A stretch of DNA of 49,775 nucleotides from Gemmatimonadota bacterium (GTDB taxonomy: Bacteria > Gemmatimonadota > Gemmatimonadetes > Longimicrobiales > Gaopeijiaceae). Shown one piece after another: positions 26,287 through 33,485 of the stretch. The stretch's first letter is position 1. Each line of letters opens with the position of its first letter. Made by a program: the position numbers and the translations under genes. The stretch lies in contig VGVR01000024.1 of the NCBI GenBank assembly GCA_016873995.1, positions 1 through 49,775 of the forward strand, written 5' to 3'. The notes beneath the pieces were generated by a model, which worked only from the letters and a program-made list of their open reading frames with translations, was not told where the DNA came from and did no database searches.

Positions 26287-27482
26287 AGCTCGACCGGGTC
26301 GAGGACGCGATCGAGGCGATTCGCCGCGGCCAGATGGTTATCGTCGCCGACGACGAAGACCGCGAGAACGAGGGCGACCTGGTCATGGCCGCGGCCGCGA
26401 TCACGCCGGACCACGTCAATTTCATGACCAAGCACGGCCGCGGGCTGATCTGCGTTGCGCTCACGGACGAGCGAGCCGACGCCCTCGAGCTCCCCCTCAT
26501 GACCGACAAGAACACCGACCCGCAGGGTACGGCGTTCACGGTCTCGGTCGACGGCCACCGACGCTTCGGTGTCACCACCGGCATCAGCGCGCACGACCGG
26601 GCGCAGACCATCGAGCTGCTGGTGGACGAGGGCACCGCGCCGGGGGACCTGAGAAGGCCCGGCCACATCTTCCCGCTGCGCGCCAAGCCGGGTGGGGTGC
26701 TCAGACGCGTGGGTCAGACCGAAGCATCGGTGGATCTGGCGACGCTCGCAGGCTTTCCGTCGGTGGGCGTCATCTGCGAGATCCTGGACGCGGACGGGAC
26801 CATGGCCCGCCGGCCCCAGCTCGAGGTGCTCGCGTCGGAGCACGACCTGCGCTTCATCACGGTGGCGCAGCTCGTCGCGTATCGACTCACCAAGACGCGC
26901 ATCATCGAGCGGATCACGGAGGCGAGCCTGCCTACCCGTTTCGGCGACTTCCGCGTGATCGGCTACCAGAGCATCCTCGACGGCCGCGAGCACGTGGCGT
27001 TGGTCAAGGGAGACCTCGTCGGCAAGGCCAACGTGCTCGTGCGCATGCACTCGGAGTGCATGACTGGCGACGTGTTCGGCTCGCTGCGCTGCGACTGCGG
27101 CGAGCAGCTCGCGGCGGCCATGCAGCGCATCGAGGAAGAAGGGCTCGGGGCCGTCGTCTACCTCCGGCAGGAGGGACGTGGTATCGGGCTGGCGAACAAG
27201 CTGAAGGCATACCGCCTCCAGGACGAGGGCATGGACACCGTCGAGGCCAACGCCCAGCTCGGCTTCAAGCCGGACCTGCGGGACTACGGCATCGGCGCGC
27301 AGATCCTGCTCGACCTGGGCCTGCACTCGATTCGCCTGTTGACCAACAACCCGCGCAAGATCGTCGGTCTGGACGGCTACGACATCGAGGTGACGGGTCG
27401 TGAGCCGCTCAAGGTGGAGCCGGGCGAGCACAACGAGCGGTACCTCGACACCAAGCGCGCCAAGCTGGGACACATCCTGTGA
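26283..27482 (+). CDS. ribBA: Bifunctional DHBP synthase / GTP cyclohydrolase II
   Basis: One polypeptide makes both riboflavin precursors: dihydroxybutanone phosphate from ribulose-5-phosphate and the pyrimidine from GTP. Of the 399 residues, about 1-205 form the RibB domain (DDEDRENEGDL acidic metal site, HTTGIS-equivalent GVTTGISAHDRA, RPGHIFPL). The rest forms RibA, with zinc ligands in SECMTGDVFGSLRCDC and the downstream QEGRGIGL. Both sets of catalytic residues appear intact. It overlaps ribE upstream and ribH downstream by 4 nt each. Confidence 0.95.
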   Translation: MKLDRVEDAIEAIRRGQMVIVADDEDRENEGDLVMAAAAITPDHVNFMTKHGRGLICVALTDERADALELPLMTDKNTDPQGTAFTVSVDGHRRFGVTTGISAHDRAQTIELLVDEGTAPGDLRRPGHIFPLRAKPGGVLRRVGQTEASVDLATLAGFPSVGVICEILDADGTMARRPQLEVLASEHDLRFITVAQLVAYRLTKTRIIERITEASLPTRFGDFRVIGYQSILDGREHVALVKGDLVGKANVLVRMHSECMTGDVFGSLRCDCGEQLAAAMQRIEEEGLGAVVYLRQEGRGIGLANKLKAYRLQDEGMDTVEANAQLGFKPDLRDYGIGAQILLDLGLHSIRLLTNNPRKIVGLDGYDIEVTGREPLKVEPGEHNERYLDTKRAKLGHIL

Positions 27483-27967
27483 AGGGTGCATCACCAGCCG
27501 CCTGGTCGCGGGACGGCCGCGAAGCGGCCGGCCTGCGTGTTGCCGTGATCGCTTCGCGCTTCAACGCGGACATCACCGACCGCCTCGTGGCGGGAGCGAC
27601 CAAAGCGCTCCTCGAGCGGGGTGCCGCCGCCGCGGACGTCGAGACGATTCGCGTGCCGGGCGCCTGGGAGCTCCCCCAGGCGTCCGCGCGCGCCGTGGAA
27701 GCCGGTCGCTTCGACGCGATCGTGGCGCTGGGGTGCGTGATTCGCGGCGAGACGCCGCACTTCGACTACGTGTGCACCGAGGCGACGCTCGGGCTGGGCG
27801 CGGTGGCGCGGGGCGCGAAGATCCCCGTGGCGTTCGGCGTGCTGACCACCGACGACGTCGGTCAGGCGCGCGCGCGTGCCGGGGACGGGCCCGACAACAA
27901 AGGTTTCGAGGCCGCGCTGGCGGTGCTCGAGATGGTGTCCGTGTATCGTCGGCTGGGGGCCGGTTGA
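27479..27967 (+). CDS. ribH: 6,7-dimethyl-8-ribityllumazine synthase
   Basis: The enzyme condenses the RibB and RibD-pathway products to lumazine, the substrate of riboflavin synthase, and usually forms icosahedral or pentameric shells. The 162 residues show IASRFNADIT, the VPGAWELP loop and CVIRGETPHFDYVCTEA with the catalytic His. The GTG at 27479 overlaps the ribBA stop. Its own TGA overlaps the TTG of nusB. Confidence 0.95.
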   Translation: MKGASPAAWSRDGREAAGLRVAVIASRFNADITDRLVAGATKALLERGAAAADVETIRVPGAWELPQASARAVEAGRFDAIVALGCVIRGETPHFDYVCTEATLGLGAVARGAKIPVAFGVLTTDDVGQARARAGDGPDNKGFEAALAVLEMVSVYRRLGAG

Positions 27968-28410
27968 GCGAAGCTCGGCTGGACGCGCTCGAGCGACTGG
28001 ACCGGAGCCGTGCGCGCGCGTGGATCTTGCAGATCCACTACCGCTGGGAGAGCGAGGGCGCGCGCGGCACGCTCGCCGAAGCGCTGCGCGCTACCATGGC
28101 CACCCGACGCGTGTCACCGCGGCGGCTCCCTTATGTGCGACTGGTGATCGGACTCCTCGAGCAGCACCTCGGCCAGGTCGACGACGCGCTGCGCTCCGCA
28201 CTCGACAACTGGCGCCTCGAGCGGCTCTCGGCGATGGACCGAGGGGTGCTGCGGGTCGGCGCCACCGAGATCCTCTTCGTCGAGGATGTGCCGCCCAAGG
28301 TGGCGATCCAGGAGGCCATCCGGCTCGCCGAGGCCTACGGGGGCGACGAGTCGCCGCGCTTCGTGAACGGCGTGCTCGACGCGCTCTACAAAGGGACCGC
28401 GGCGCGGTGA
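27964..28410 (+). CDS. nusB: Transcription antitermination protein NusB
   Basis: NusB, with S10 (NusE), binds boxA RNA to promote rRNA antitermination. The 148-residue protein is all-helical, with DRGVLRVGATEILFVEDVP and AYGGDESPRFVNGVLDAL, the latter the usual C-terminal signature. The TTG start at 27964 overlaps the ribH TGA; the longer open frame upstream is inside ribH. ribH-nusB is a very common bacterial pairing. It overlaps the following glycosyltransferase by 4 nt. Confidence 0.93.
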   Translation: MSEARLDALERLDRSRARAWILQIHYRWESEGARGTLAEALRATMATRRVSPRRLPYVRLVIGLLEQHLGQVDDALRSALDNWRLERLSAMDRGVLRVGATEILFVEDVPPKVAIQEAIRLAEAYGGDESPRFVNGVLDALYKGTAAR

Positions 28411-29564
28411 GTCCGGCGCGAGGCGCGCCCGAGGGAGTCGGCCCGCTGCGCGTCCTGGTGGTGAACTGGCTCGACCGCGAGAACCCGCTCTCGGGTGGGG
28501 CGGAGACGCACCTGCACGCACTGTTCGGTCGCCTGGCGAGGCGCGGCCATCAGGTCACCGCGCTCGTCTCGAGGTGGGCGGGGTGCGCCCCGCGCGCGAC
28601 GCTCGACGGCATCGATGTGCATCGCGCCGGAACCCGCTACACGTTTTCGCTCGCCGCACCGCGGTACTACAAGAGACATCTCGCCTCGCGCGGCTTCGAC
28701 GTCGTGGTCGAGGACCTCAACAAGGTGCCGCTCTTCACGCCGTATTGGACCAGCGCCCCGGTGGTCCTGCTCGCACATCATCTCTTCGGGGGGAGCGCGT
28801 TCCATGCCGCATCCCCGCCGGTTGCGGCCGCGACCTGGCTGCTCGAGCGACCGGTGCCGACGGTGTTTCGCGGCCGAGCTGCGATCGCCGTGTCGGAGAG
28901 CACCAAGGCCGACCTCGTGAAGCGAGGGATGCGCGCGGACCTCATCCACGTGGTGCCGAACGGCATCGATCTCGAGTACTTCACGCCGGGGACGGGGCCG
29001 CGGGCCGCGCGACCCACGCTCCTCTTCGTGGGTCGGCTGAAGAAGTACAAGCGGGTGGACCTCGCCATCGACGCGCTCGAAATGCTGGTCAAACAGAACG
29101 TCGACGCGGAGCTGCACGTCCTCGGCGAGGGAGACGAGCGGTCCGCCCTCGAGGCCCACGTCCGCCGGCGGGGCCTGGAGGACCGTGTGAAGTTCCTCGG
29201 TTACGTGACCGAGTCCGAGAAGCGGGAGGCTCTCCGTTCGGCGTGGGTGCACGTGCTCACCTCCGAGAAGGAAGGCTGGGGGATCGCGAACCTCGAGGCG
29301 GCCGCCTGCGGGACACCGAGCGTGGCGAGCGACTCGCCTGGGCTGCGGGAGTCGGTGGTCGACGGGAAGACCGGGTTGCTCGTCCCACACGGCAGCGCCC
29401 AGGCCCTGGCCGCGGCCGTCCAGACCCTGATCGGAGCCCCGGACCGAGGTGCCGGGATGGGGCGCCAGGGGCGGGCATTCGCCGAGGCGTTCTCCTGGGA
29501 TCGGGCGGCCGACGGCGTCGAGAAAGTGCTCCTCCAAGTGGTTGCCGAGGCCCGTCGTCACTAG
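28407..29564 (+). CDS. Glycosyltransferase family 4 (GT-B fold)
   Basis: The 385-residue protein has a two-Rossmann GT-B layout. The acceptor half holds VVNWLDRENPLSGGAETHLHALF and VVPNGIDLEYFTPG; the donor half holds LLFVGRLKKYKRVDLAIDAL and EKEGWGIANLEAAACGTP, which contains the E-x7-E nucleotide-sugar motif of GT4 enzymes. The acceptor and sugar are unknown. Candidates are cell-surface polysaccharide or glycolipid. The GTG at 28407 overlaps the nusB stop. A TAGCTT-type box overlaps the stop codon and may begin the hpf transcript. Confidence 0.88.
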   Translation: MSPARGAPEGVGPLRVLVVNWLDRENPLSGGAETHLHALFGRLARRGHQVTALVSRWAGCAPRATLDGIDVHRAGTRYTFSLAAPRYYKRHLASRGFDVVVEDLNKVPLFTPYWTSAPVVLLAHHLFGGSAFHAASPPVAAATWLLERPVPTVFRGRAAIAVSESTKADLVKRGMRADLIHVVPNGIDLEYFTPGTGPRAARPTLLFVGRLKKYKRVDLAIDALEMLVKQNVDAELHVLGEGDERSALEAHVRRRGLEDRVKFLGYVTESEKREALRSAWVHVLTSEKEGWGIANLEAAACGTPSVASDSPGLRESVVDGKTGLLVPHGSAQALAAAVQTLIGAPDRGAGMGRQGRAFAEAFSWDRAADGVEKVLLQVVAEARRH

Positions 29565-29567
29565 CTT
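29562..29567 (+). promoter_or_regulatory. Candidate -10-like TAGCTT box upstream of hpf
   Basis: TAGCTT overlaps the stop of the glycosyltransferase and lies 51 nt before the hpf TTG start. The overlap with a TAG stop weakens it as evidence, but the position and the downstream 54-bp gap fit a promoter for the hpf-hprK-PTS run. Confidence 0.25.
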
Positions 29568-29618
29568 TTCCCGCTTTCCCGTTTCTAATCCGATCGACGC
29601 ATCACCGAGAGGTCAGGT

Positions 29619-29945
29619 TTGCGCGTCAAGGTCACCGAGCGTCACTGCGAGGTTCCAGCCGAGACCCATGAGCGGGCCGAGCAGGCGGTGGCCGCACTCT
29701 CCAAGTACTCGCCGCGCGCCACGTCCGCCGAGGTCCTCTTCATGGAGGAGCGCGTCGACCGGATCGTCGAAGTCATCGTGCACGTCGACGGAGACGAGCC
29801 CGTGGTGGCCCGCGGAGAGGACCCTGAGTTCCGCATTGCCCTCGACAAGGTGTTGGACCGCATCGGGCGCCGACTGAAGAAGGAGCGGGATCAGCGTACC
29901 GAGCATCAGGCGCCGCCCCGTCGGGACCGCGCGGGCAGAGGGTGA
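29619..29945 (+). CDS. hpf: Short ribosome hibernation promoting factor (HPF/YfiA family)
   Basis: The 108-residue protein is the size of the short HPF or YfiA type, without the C-terminal dimerisation domain of long HPF. It shows the beta-alpha-beta fold signature: ERHCEVPAETHERAEQAVAAL, then VEVIVHVDGDEPVVARGEDPEFRIALDKVLDRIGRRLKK. In the family it occupies the mRNA channel of resting 70S ribosomes. The TTG start has AGAGGT about 8 nt upstream. It is followed by hprK and the PTS genes, an arrangement seen in many bacteria where hpf, PTS and HPr kinase genes cluster. Confidence 0.85.
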   Translation: MRVKVTERHCEVPAETHERAEQAVAALSKYSPRATSAEVLFMEERVDRIVEVIVHVDGDEPVVARGEDPEFRIALDKVLDRIGRRLKKERDQRTEHQAPPRRDRAGRG

Positions 29946-29956
29946 ACCCGCCGAGC

Positions 29957-29970
29957 GGGAGGCGCGCCTG
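29957..29970 (+). promoter_or_regulatory. Shine-Dalgarno GGGAGG plus CTG start of hprK
   Basis: GGGAGG at 29957-29962 is followed after 5 nt by CTG at 29968-29970, in frame with HPr kinase. Between the preceding in-frame stop (near 29873) and the ATG at 30163 there is no ATG, GTG or TTG, yet the conserved N-terminal domain is encoded there. Confidence 0.7.
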
Positions 29971-30912
29971 ACCGTCAAAGGCATCTCCGTTCGCAGGATT
30001 CTGGACGAGCGGGCCGAGGTTCTGGAGCTCGAGCTCCTCAATCAGGGCGTCTCGCTCGACCGGCTCACGCACGACGCGGACCTGACCTCGCCGGGTCTGG
30101 CGCTGGCGGGGCACACCGGTCGCGTTCCGGCCGGTAGGCTGTGGGTATTCGGGGAGACGGAGATGACCTTCTTGGCCACGCTCCCAGACGCTGAGGCTCG
30201 GGCGCGCGTCGCCGAGCTGTTCGCGTTCGACGTGCCGGGGGCCTTCGTCACCAAAGGACAGTCCGTCCCGCCGTACCTGTTGGAGGTGGCGGGTCAGTTC
30301 GACGTGCCCGTGTTGCGCTCCGCGAAGTCCACGAAGGACTTCTACCGGAGGATCAAGCCGTACCTCGAGGTCGCGCTCGCACCTTCGACCACACTGCACG
30401 GCTCACTCGCAGACGTGTACGGTGTGGGCGTGCTCTTCGTGGGCGAGAGCGGCGTAGGCAAGAGCGAGTGCGTGCTCGATCTGGTCGAGCGCGGGCACCG
30501 CCTCGTCGCGGATGACCTCGTGTTCGTCACCCGCCAAGGGAACGATCTCCTCATCGGCCGCGGCCACGAGCTGCAGCGCCACCACATGGAGATCCGCGGC
30601 ATCGGCATCATCGACGTGCCGGGCCTGTTCGGGGTACGCGCCGTGCGGCAACAAAAGCGCATCGAGGTGATCGTTCGACTGGAGCTGTGGGATCCGAAGG
30701 CCGAATACTCACGCACCGGGCTCGACATCGAGCACGACGAAATCCTCGGCGTGCGCATCCCGAAGGTCACCATCCCTCTGAACCCCGGGAAGAACATCAC
30801 GGTCATCTCCGAGGTCGTGGCGATGAACCATCTGCTGCGCTACACCGGAGTGGAGTCCGCGCAGGCGTTCGATCGCCGGCTCCGGCAGTACCTCGAGCAG
30901 GACTATGAGTGA
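29968..30912 (+). CDS. hprK: HPr kinase/phosphorylase
   Basis: The enzyme phosphorylates and dephosphorylates the regulatory serine of HPr, linking PTS activity to metabolism. From CTG 29968 the product is 314 residues, the normal length. It starts (M)TVKGISVRRILDE and continues SPGLALAGHTGRVPAGRLWVFGETE, the standard N-terminal domain. The kinase domain has Walker A GESGVGKS at 159-166, then RGHRLVADD and the signature RHHMEIRGIGIIDV. Starting at ATG 30163 would delete about 65 conserved residues, so the CTG start is strongly preferred. The HPr target at 33182 retains its serine. The gene overlaps the IIA start by 8 nt. Confidence 0.88.
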   Translation: MTVKGISVRRILDERAEVLELELLNQGVSLDRLTHDADLTSPGLALAGHTGRVPAGRLWVFGETEMTFLATLPDAEARARVAELFAFDVPGAFVTKGQSVPPYLLEVAGQFDVPVLRSAKSTKDFYRRIKPYLEVALAPSTTLHGSLADVYGVGVLFVGESGVGKSECVLDLVERGHRLVADDLVFVTRQGNDLLIGRGHELQRHHMEIRGIGIIDVPGLFGVRAVRQQKRIEVIVRLELWDPKAEYSRTGLDIEHDEILGVRIPKVTIPLNPGKNITVISEVVAMNHLLRYTGVESAQAFDRRLRQYLEQDYE

Positions 30913-31300
30913 GACGGGCCGGGTGCGCGGAGTGATCGTCGGCCACGGACAGATGCCGCAGGGGCTCGTGGATGCGGTGAGGCGCATCGCCGGGGATGCG
31001 GCCCAGGCGTTGGAGGCAGTCTCGAACGACGGGAAAGGGCCCGACCTTCTCCGGAGCGACGTGGATGCCGCGGCCGGGGAAGGCCCCGCGATCGTCTTCG
31101 TCGACCTGCAGACGGGGAGCTGCGGCGCGGCCGCAGCCTATGCGTGTCGCGGGGCCGAGCGGCGCGCTGTCATCTGCGGCGTGAACCTCCCGATGCTGCT
31201 CGACTTCGTCTTCCACCGTGAGCTCGCGCTCGACGCTTTGGTGACGCGCCTGGTGGAGAGCGGGCGCGCCGCCATCAAAGCCGCCCCTTTGGCGCGCTGA
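30905..31300 (+). CDS. PTS mannose-family IIA component
   Basis: The 131-residue protein takes phosphate from HPr on His14 (in VGHGQMPQG) and passes it to IIB. The fold signature GVIVGHGQMPQGLVDAV, then IVFVDLQTGSCGAAAAYAC and GVNLPMLLDFVF, matches the mannose family (EIIA-Man). It overlaps hprK by 8 nt. Gene order IIA-IIB-IIC-IID-HPr-EI follows. The sugar is unknown; no sugar-processing gene lies nearby. Confidence 0.9.
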   Translation: MSETGRVRGVIVGHGQMPQGLVDAVRRIAGDAAQALEAVSNDGKGPDLLRSDVDAAAGEGPAIVFVDLQTGSCGAAAAYACRGAERRAVICGVNLPMLLDFVFHRELALDALVTRLVESGRAAIKAAPLAR

Positions 31301-31306
31301 CTCGCC

Positions 31307-31801
31307 GTGCCCATCGTGCTGTACCGGGTCGACGAGCGGCTCGTTCACGGCCAGGTCGTGATCGGGTGGGGGAGTCAGCTCCACCCCGACCGCTATGTGG
31401 TGGTGGACGACGACCTCTCGCAGAGCCAGTGGGAGCAGGACCTGTATCGGCTCGGGGCCGGGGGGGCCGAAGTGGTCTTCTCCGGCTGCACCGAGGCCCG
31501 CGGTCGCCTCGCGGAGTGGCGCGACGCGCCCCAGCGGACCATCCTACTCACGAGGGACGTGGCCACCATGAGCCGCCTGGCCGAAGGCGGCGCCCTGAAT
31601 GGTGAGTCCATCGTCCTCGGGGGCGTGCACCCCGCTCCCGGGCGGCGGGAAGCACTCACCTATGTGCACCTGACCGAGAAGGAGATGGCGGACCTGGCTG
31701 TGATCGCTGCGGCCGGGGCCGACGTCTTCGGGGGCGACCTGCCGGATTCGCAGCGCGTGGATTTGGACCACCTGAGGCGCCGATGGAACTCCTCCAACTG
31801 A
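31307..31801 (+). CDS. PTS mannose/sorbose-family IIB component
   Basis: The 164-residue protein carries the phospho-acceptor His14 in YRVDERLVHGQVVIGW, a near-invariant family signature, and transfers phosphate to sugar in the IIC/IID channel. The length matches the mannose/sorbose IIB domain. The GTG start at 31307 is 6 nt past the IIA stop. The IIC start lies inside its 3' end (19-nt overlap). Confidence 0.9.
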   Translation: MPIVLYRVDERLVHGQVVIGWGSQLHPDRYVVVDDDLSQSQWEQDLYRLGAGGAEVVFSGCTEARGRLAEWRDAPQRTILLTRDVATMSRLAEGGALNGESIVLGGVHPAPGRREALTYVHLTEKEMADLAVIAAAGADVFGGDLPDSQRVDLDHLRRRWNSSN

Positions 31802-32439
31802 CGTTGCTCGGGGGCGTGCTGGCCCTCGACGCGACCTCCGTCGGCCAGTTCATGATCTCCCGTCCGCTGGTGGCGGGGGCGCTCACGGGCTGGGTGATCG
31901 GTGCCCCGGAAGCCGGCGTCGCGGTCGGTGCGATCCTCGAGCTCTACCTCCTGGTCTCGTATCCCACTGGCGGCTCCCGCTTCCCCGAGGGTGCCACCGC
32001 CTCCGTCGTCGCCGCTGCCGCGGCGCACGAGGGCTCGGGCGGTGCGCTCGCGCTCGCGGTCGCCGTCGGGCTCGTCTGGGGGCAGCTCGCGGGCAGCACC
32101 GTCACTTGGCTTCGGCGGGTGAACGCTCGTTTGTTGCCCGATCCGGAGAAGGGCCCTGCCACGGCGGCCCGGGTGGTGGCGGCCCATCTCGCCGCCGTGC
32201 TCCTCGACTTCGCCCGTGGGGCGGCGGTGACGATCGTGGGCGTGCTGGTGGCGCGCCCGCTCGTGGCGAGGCTGGCGTCCACCTGGCCCATCGCAGCCGA
32301 CGCCACGCTCGGCCTCCTGTTGATGGGTGGAGGCGTCTCGGTGGGCATCCTGCTCCGGGACCTCGGTGGCTTCCGCCGTCGCGTGGCTGCGTTCGTGGCC
32401 GGGTTCGTTCTCGTCGGGCTCGGCGTGGGTTTGCTATGA
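31783..32439 (+). CDS. PTS mannose/sorbose-family IIC permease component
   Basis: This hydrophobic protein (218 residues, about six or seven membrane segments) forms the transport channel with IID. The opening LLGGVLALDATSVGQFMISRPLVAGALTGWVIG and the GAILELYLLVSYPTGGSRFPEG segment match the mannose-family IIC. It is shorter than typical IIC proteins (about 260 residues). The sugar specificity cannot be read. It starts within the IIB gene and overlaps IID by 4 nt. Confidence 0.88.
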   Translation: MELLQLTLLGGVLALDATSVGQFMISRPLVAGALTGWVIGAPEAGVAVGAILELYLLVSYPTGGSRFPEGATASVVAAAAAHEGSGGALALAVAVGLVWGQLAGSTVTWLRRVNARLLPDPEKGPATAARVVAAHLAAVLLDFARGAAVTIVGVLVARPLVARLASTWPIAADATLGLLLMGGGVSVGILLRDLGGFRRRVAAFVAGFVLVGLGVGLL

Positions 32440-33185
32440 GCAATGGACTCCCGCGCGCCGCGGTCGTGTCGGCGTTCCTGCGCTCGTTCTTGATCCAGGG
32501 CTCCTGGAACTACCGCTCCATGCTCGGTGGCGGCTTCGCCTTCGCCATGCTGCCCACGCTCCGCCGCCTTTTCACGGAGCAGCCGGCGCGCCAAGCGGCC
32601 CTCGCGCGTCACCTGGAGCTCTTCAACGCGCATCCCTACATGAGCAACATGGCCCTGGGTGCCGCGGTCAAACTCGAGGCGGAGGGCGCTGATGCGGATA
32701 CAGTGCGACGCTTCAAGCTCGCCGTGCGCGGGCCGCTCGGGAGTCTCGGTGATGGCTTGGTGTGGGCGACGTGGCTCCCGGGGGTCTCGCTGCTCGCCCT
32801 GACCCTCTACTGGATGGGCGCACCGGGGTGGGTGGCGGCAGCGACGTTCCTGGTCGTGTACAACGTCGGCCACGTGGGGCTCCGGCTGTGGGCGTTCCGG
32901 GTCGGACTCGCTCACGGGCGCGAGGTGGGGGGGAGGCTGGCCAAGGCCGACCTCGCGGGGTGGACGGAACGCCTGCAGGGCGTGGCGTCCATGCTCCTGG
33001 GCGGGCTCGTCGGTGCGGTGCTCCTCGGCGGCGACGGCCTGCGAGCCGCCGGCCCAGTGTGGGTCGGGGTCGCCGCGGCTGCGGGTGCGGCGGGCCTGCT
33101 GGTGGGGCACCGCTCGTGGCGACCCGCCGCAGTGACCGTGGTGGCCGCCGTCGTCGGACTGTCGGCGCTCGGGTGGCTCTCATGA
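32436..33185 (+). CDS. PTS mannose/sorbose-family IID component
   Basis: The 249-residue protein pairs with IIC. It has the family signature FLRSFLIQGSWNYRSMLGGGFAFAMLP near the N-terminus and HLELFNAHPYMSNMALGAAVKLE, followed by GPLGSLGDGLVW and three C-terminal membrane segments. It is shorter than typical IID (about 280 residues). The ATG at 32436 overlaps the IIC TGA. Its stop overlaps the HPr start by 4 nt. Confidence 0.88.
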   Translation: MSNGLPRAAVVSAFLRSFLIQGSWNYRSMLGGGFAFAMLPTLRRLFTEQPARQAALARHLELFNAHPYMSNMALGAAVKLEAEGADADTVRRFKLAVRGPLGSLGDGLVWATWLPGVSLLALTLYWMGAPGWVAAATFLVVYNVGHVGLRLWAFRVGLAHGREVGGRLAKADLAGWTERLQGVASMLLGGLVGAVLLGGDGLRAAGPVWVGVAAAAGAAGLLVGHRSWRPAAVTVVAAVVGLSALGWLS

Positions 33186-33478
33186 CCGACATGACCCTGG
33201 TGCAGTGCGAGGTCGAGATCGTGAACCGAGCGGGCATGCACGCGCGCCCCGCTGCGGAGTTCGTGAAGATCGCAGGCCGGTTCGCTGCGGACATTCGGGT
33301 GGAGAAGGACGGTCTCGAGGTGAACGGCAAGAGCATCATGGGTGTGCTGATGCTCGCCGCGGAGCGTGGCAGCAAGCTGCGCCTGTCGGCGCGCGGGAAA
33401 GACGCAGAGGCTGCGGTGTCCGCGCTCTCCGACCTGGTCGGGCGCGGCTTCGAAGAGATGGCGGGGCCCAAGGCATGA
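33182..33478 (+). CDS. ptsH: Phosphocarrier protein HPr
   Basis: The 98-residue protein shuttles phosphate from EI to IIA through His20 (in RAGMHARPAAEFV). Ser51 in NGKSIMGVLML matches the regulatory Ser46 of Gram-positive HPr; the His-to-Ser spacing of 31 is exactly conserved. This matches the presence of HPr kinase upstream. An ATG three codons in (33191) is an alternative start. It overlaps IID and is followed by EI after 7 nt. Confidence 0.93.
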   Translation: MTDMTLVQCEVEIVNRAGMHARPAAEFVKIAGRFAADIRVEKDGLEVNGKSIMGVLMLAAERGSKLRLSARGKDAEAAVSALSDLVGRGFEEMAGPKA

Positions 33479-33485
33479 GGGCGTC

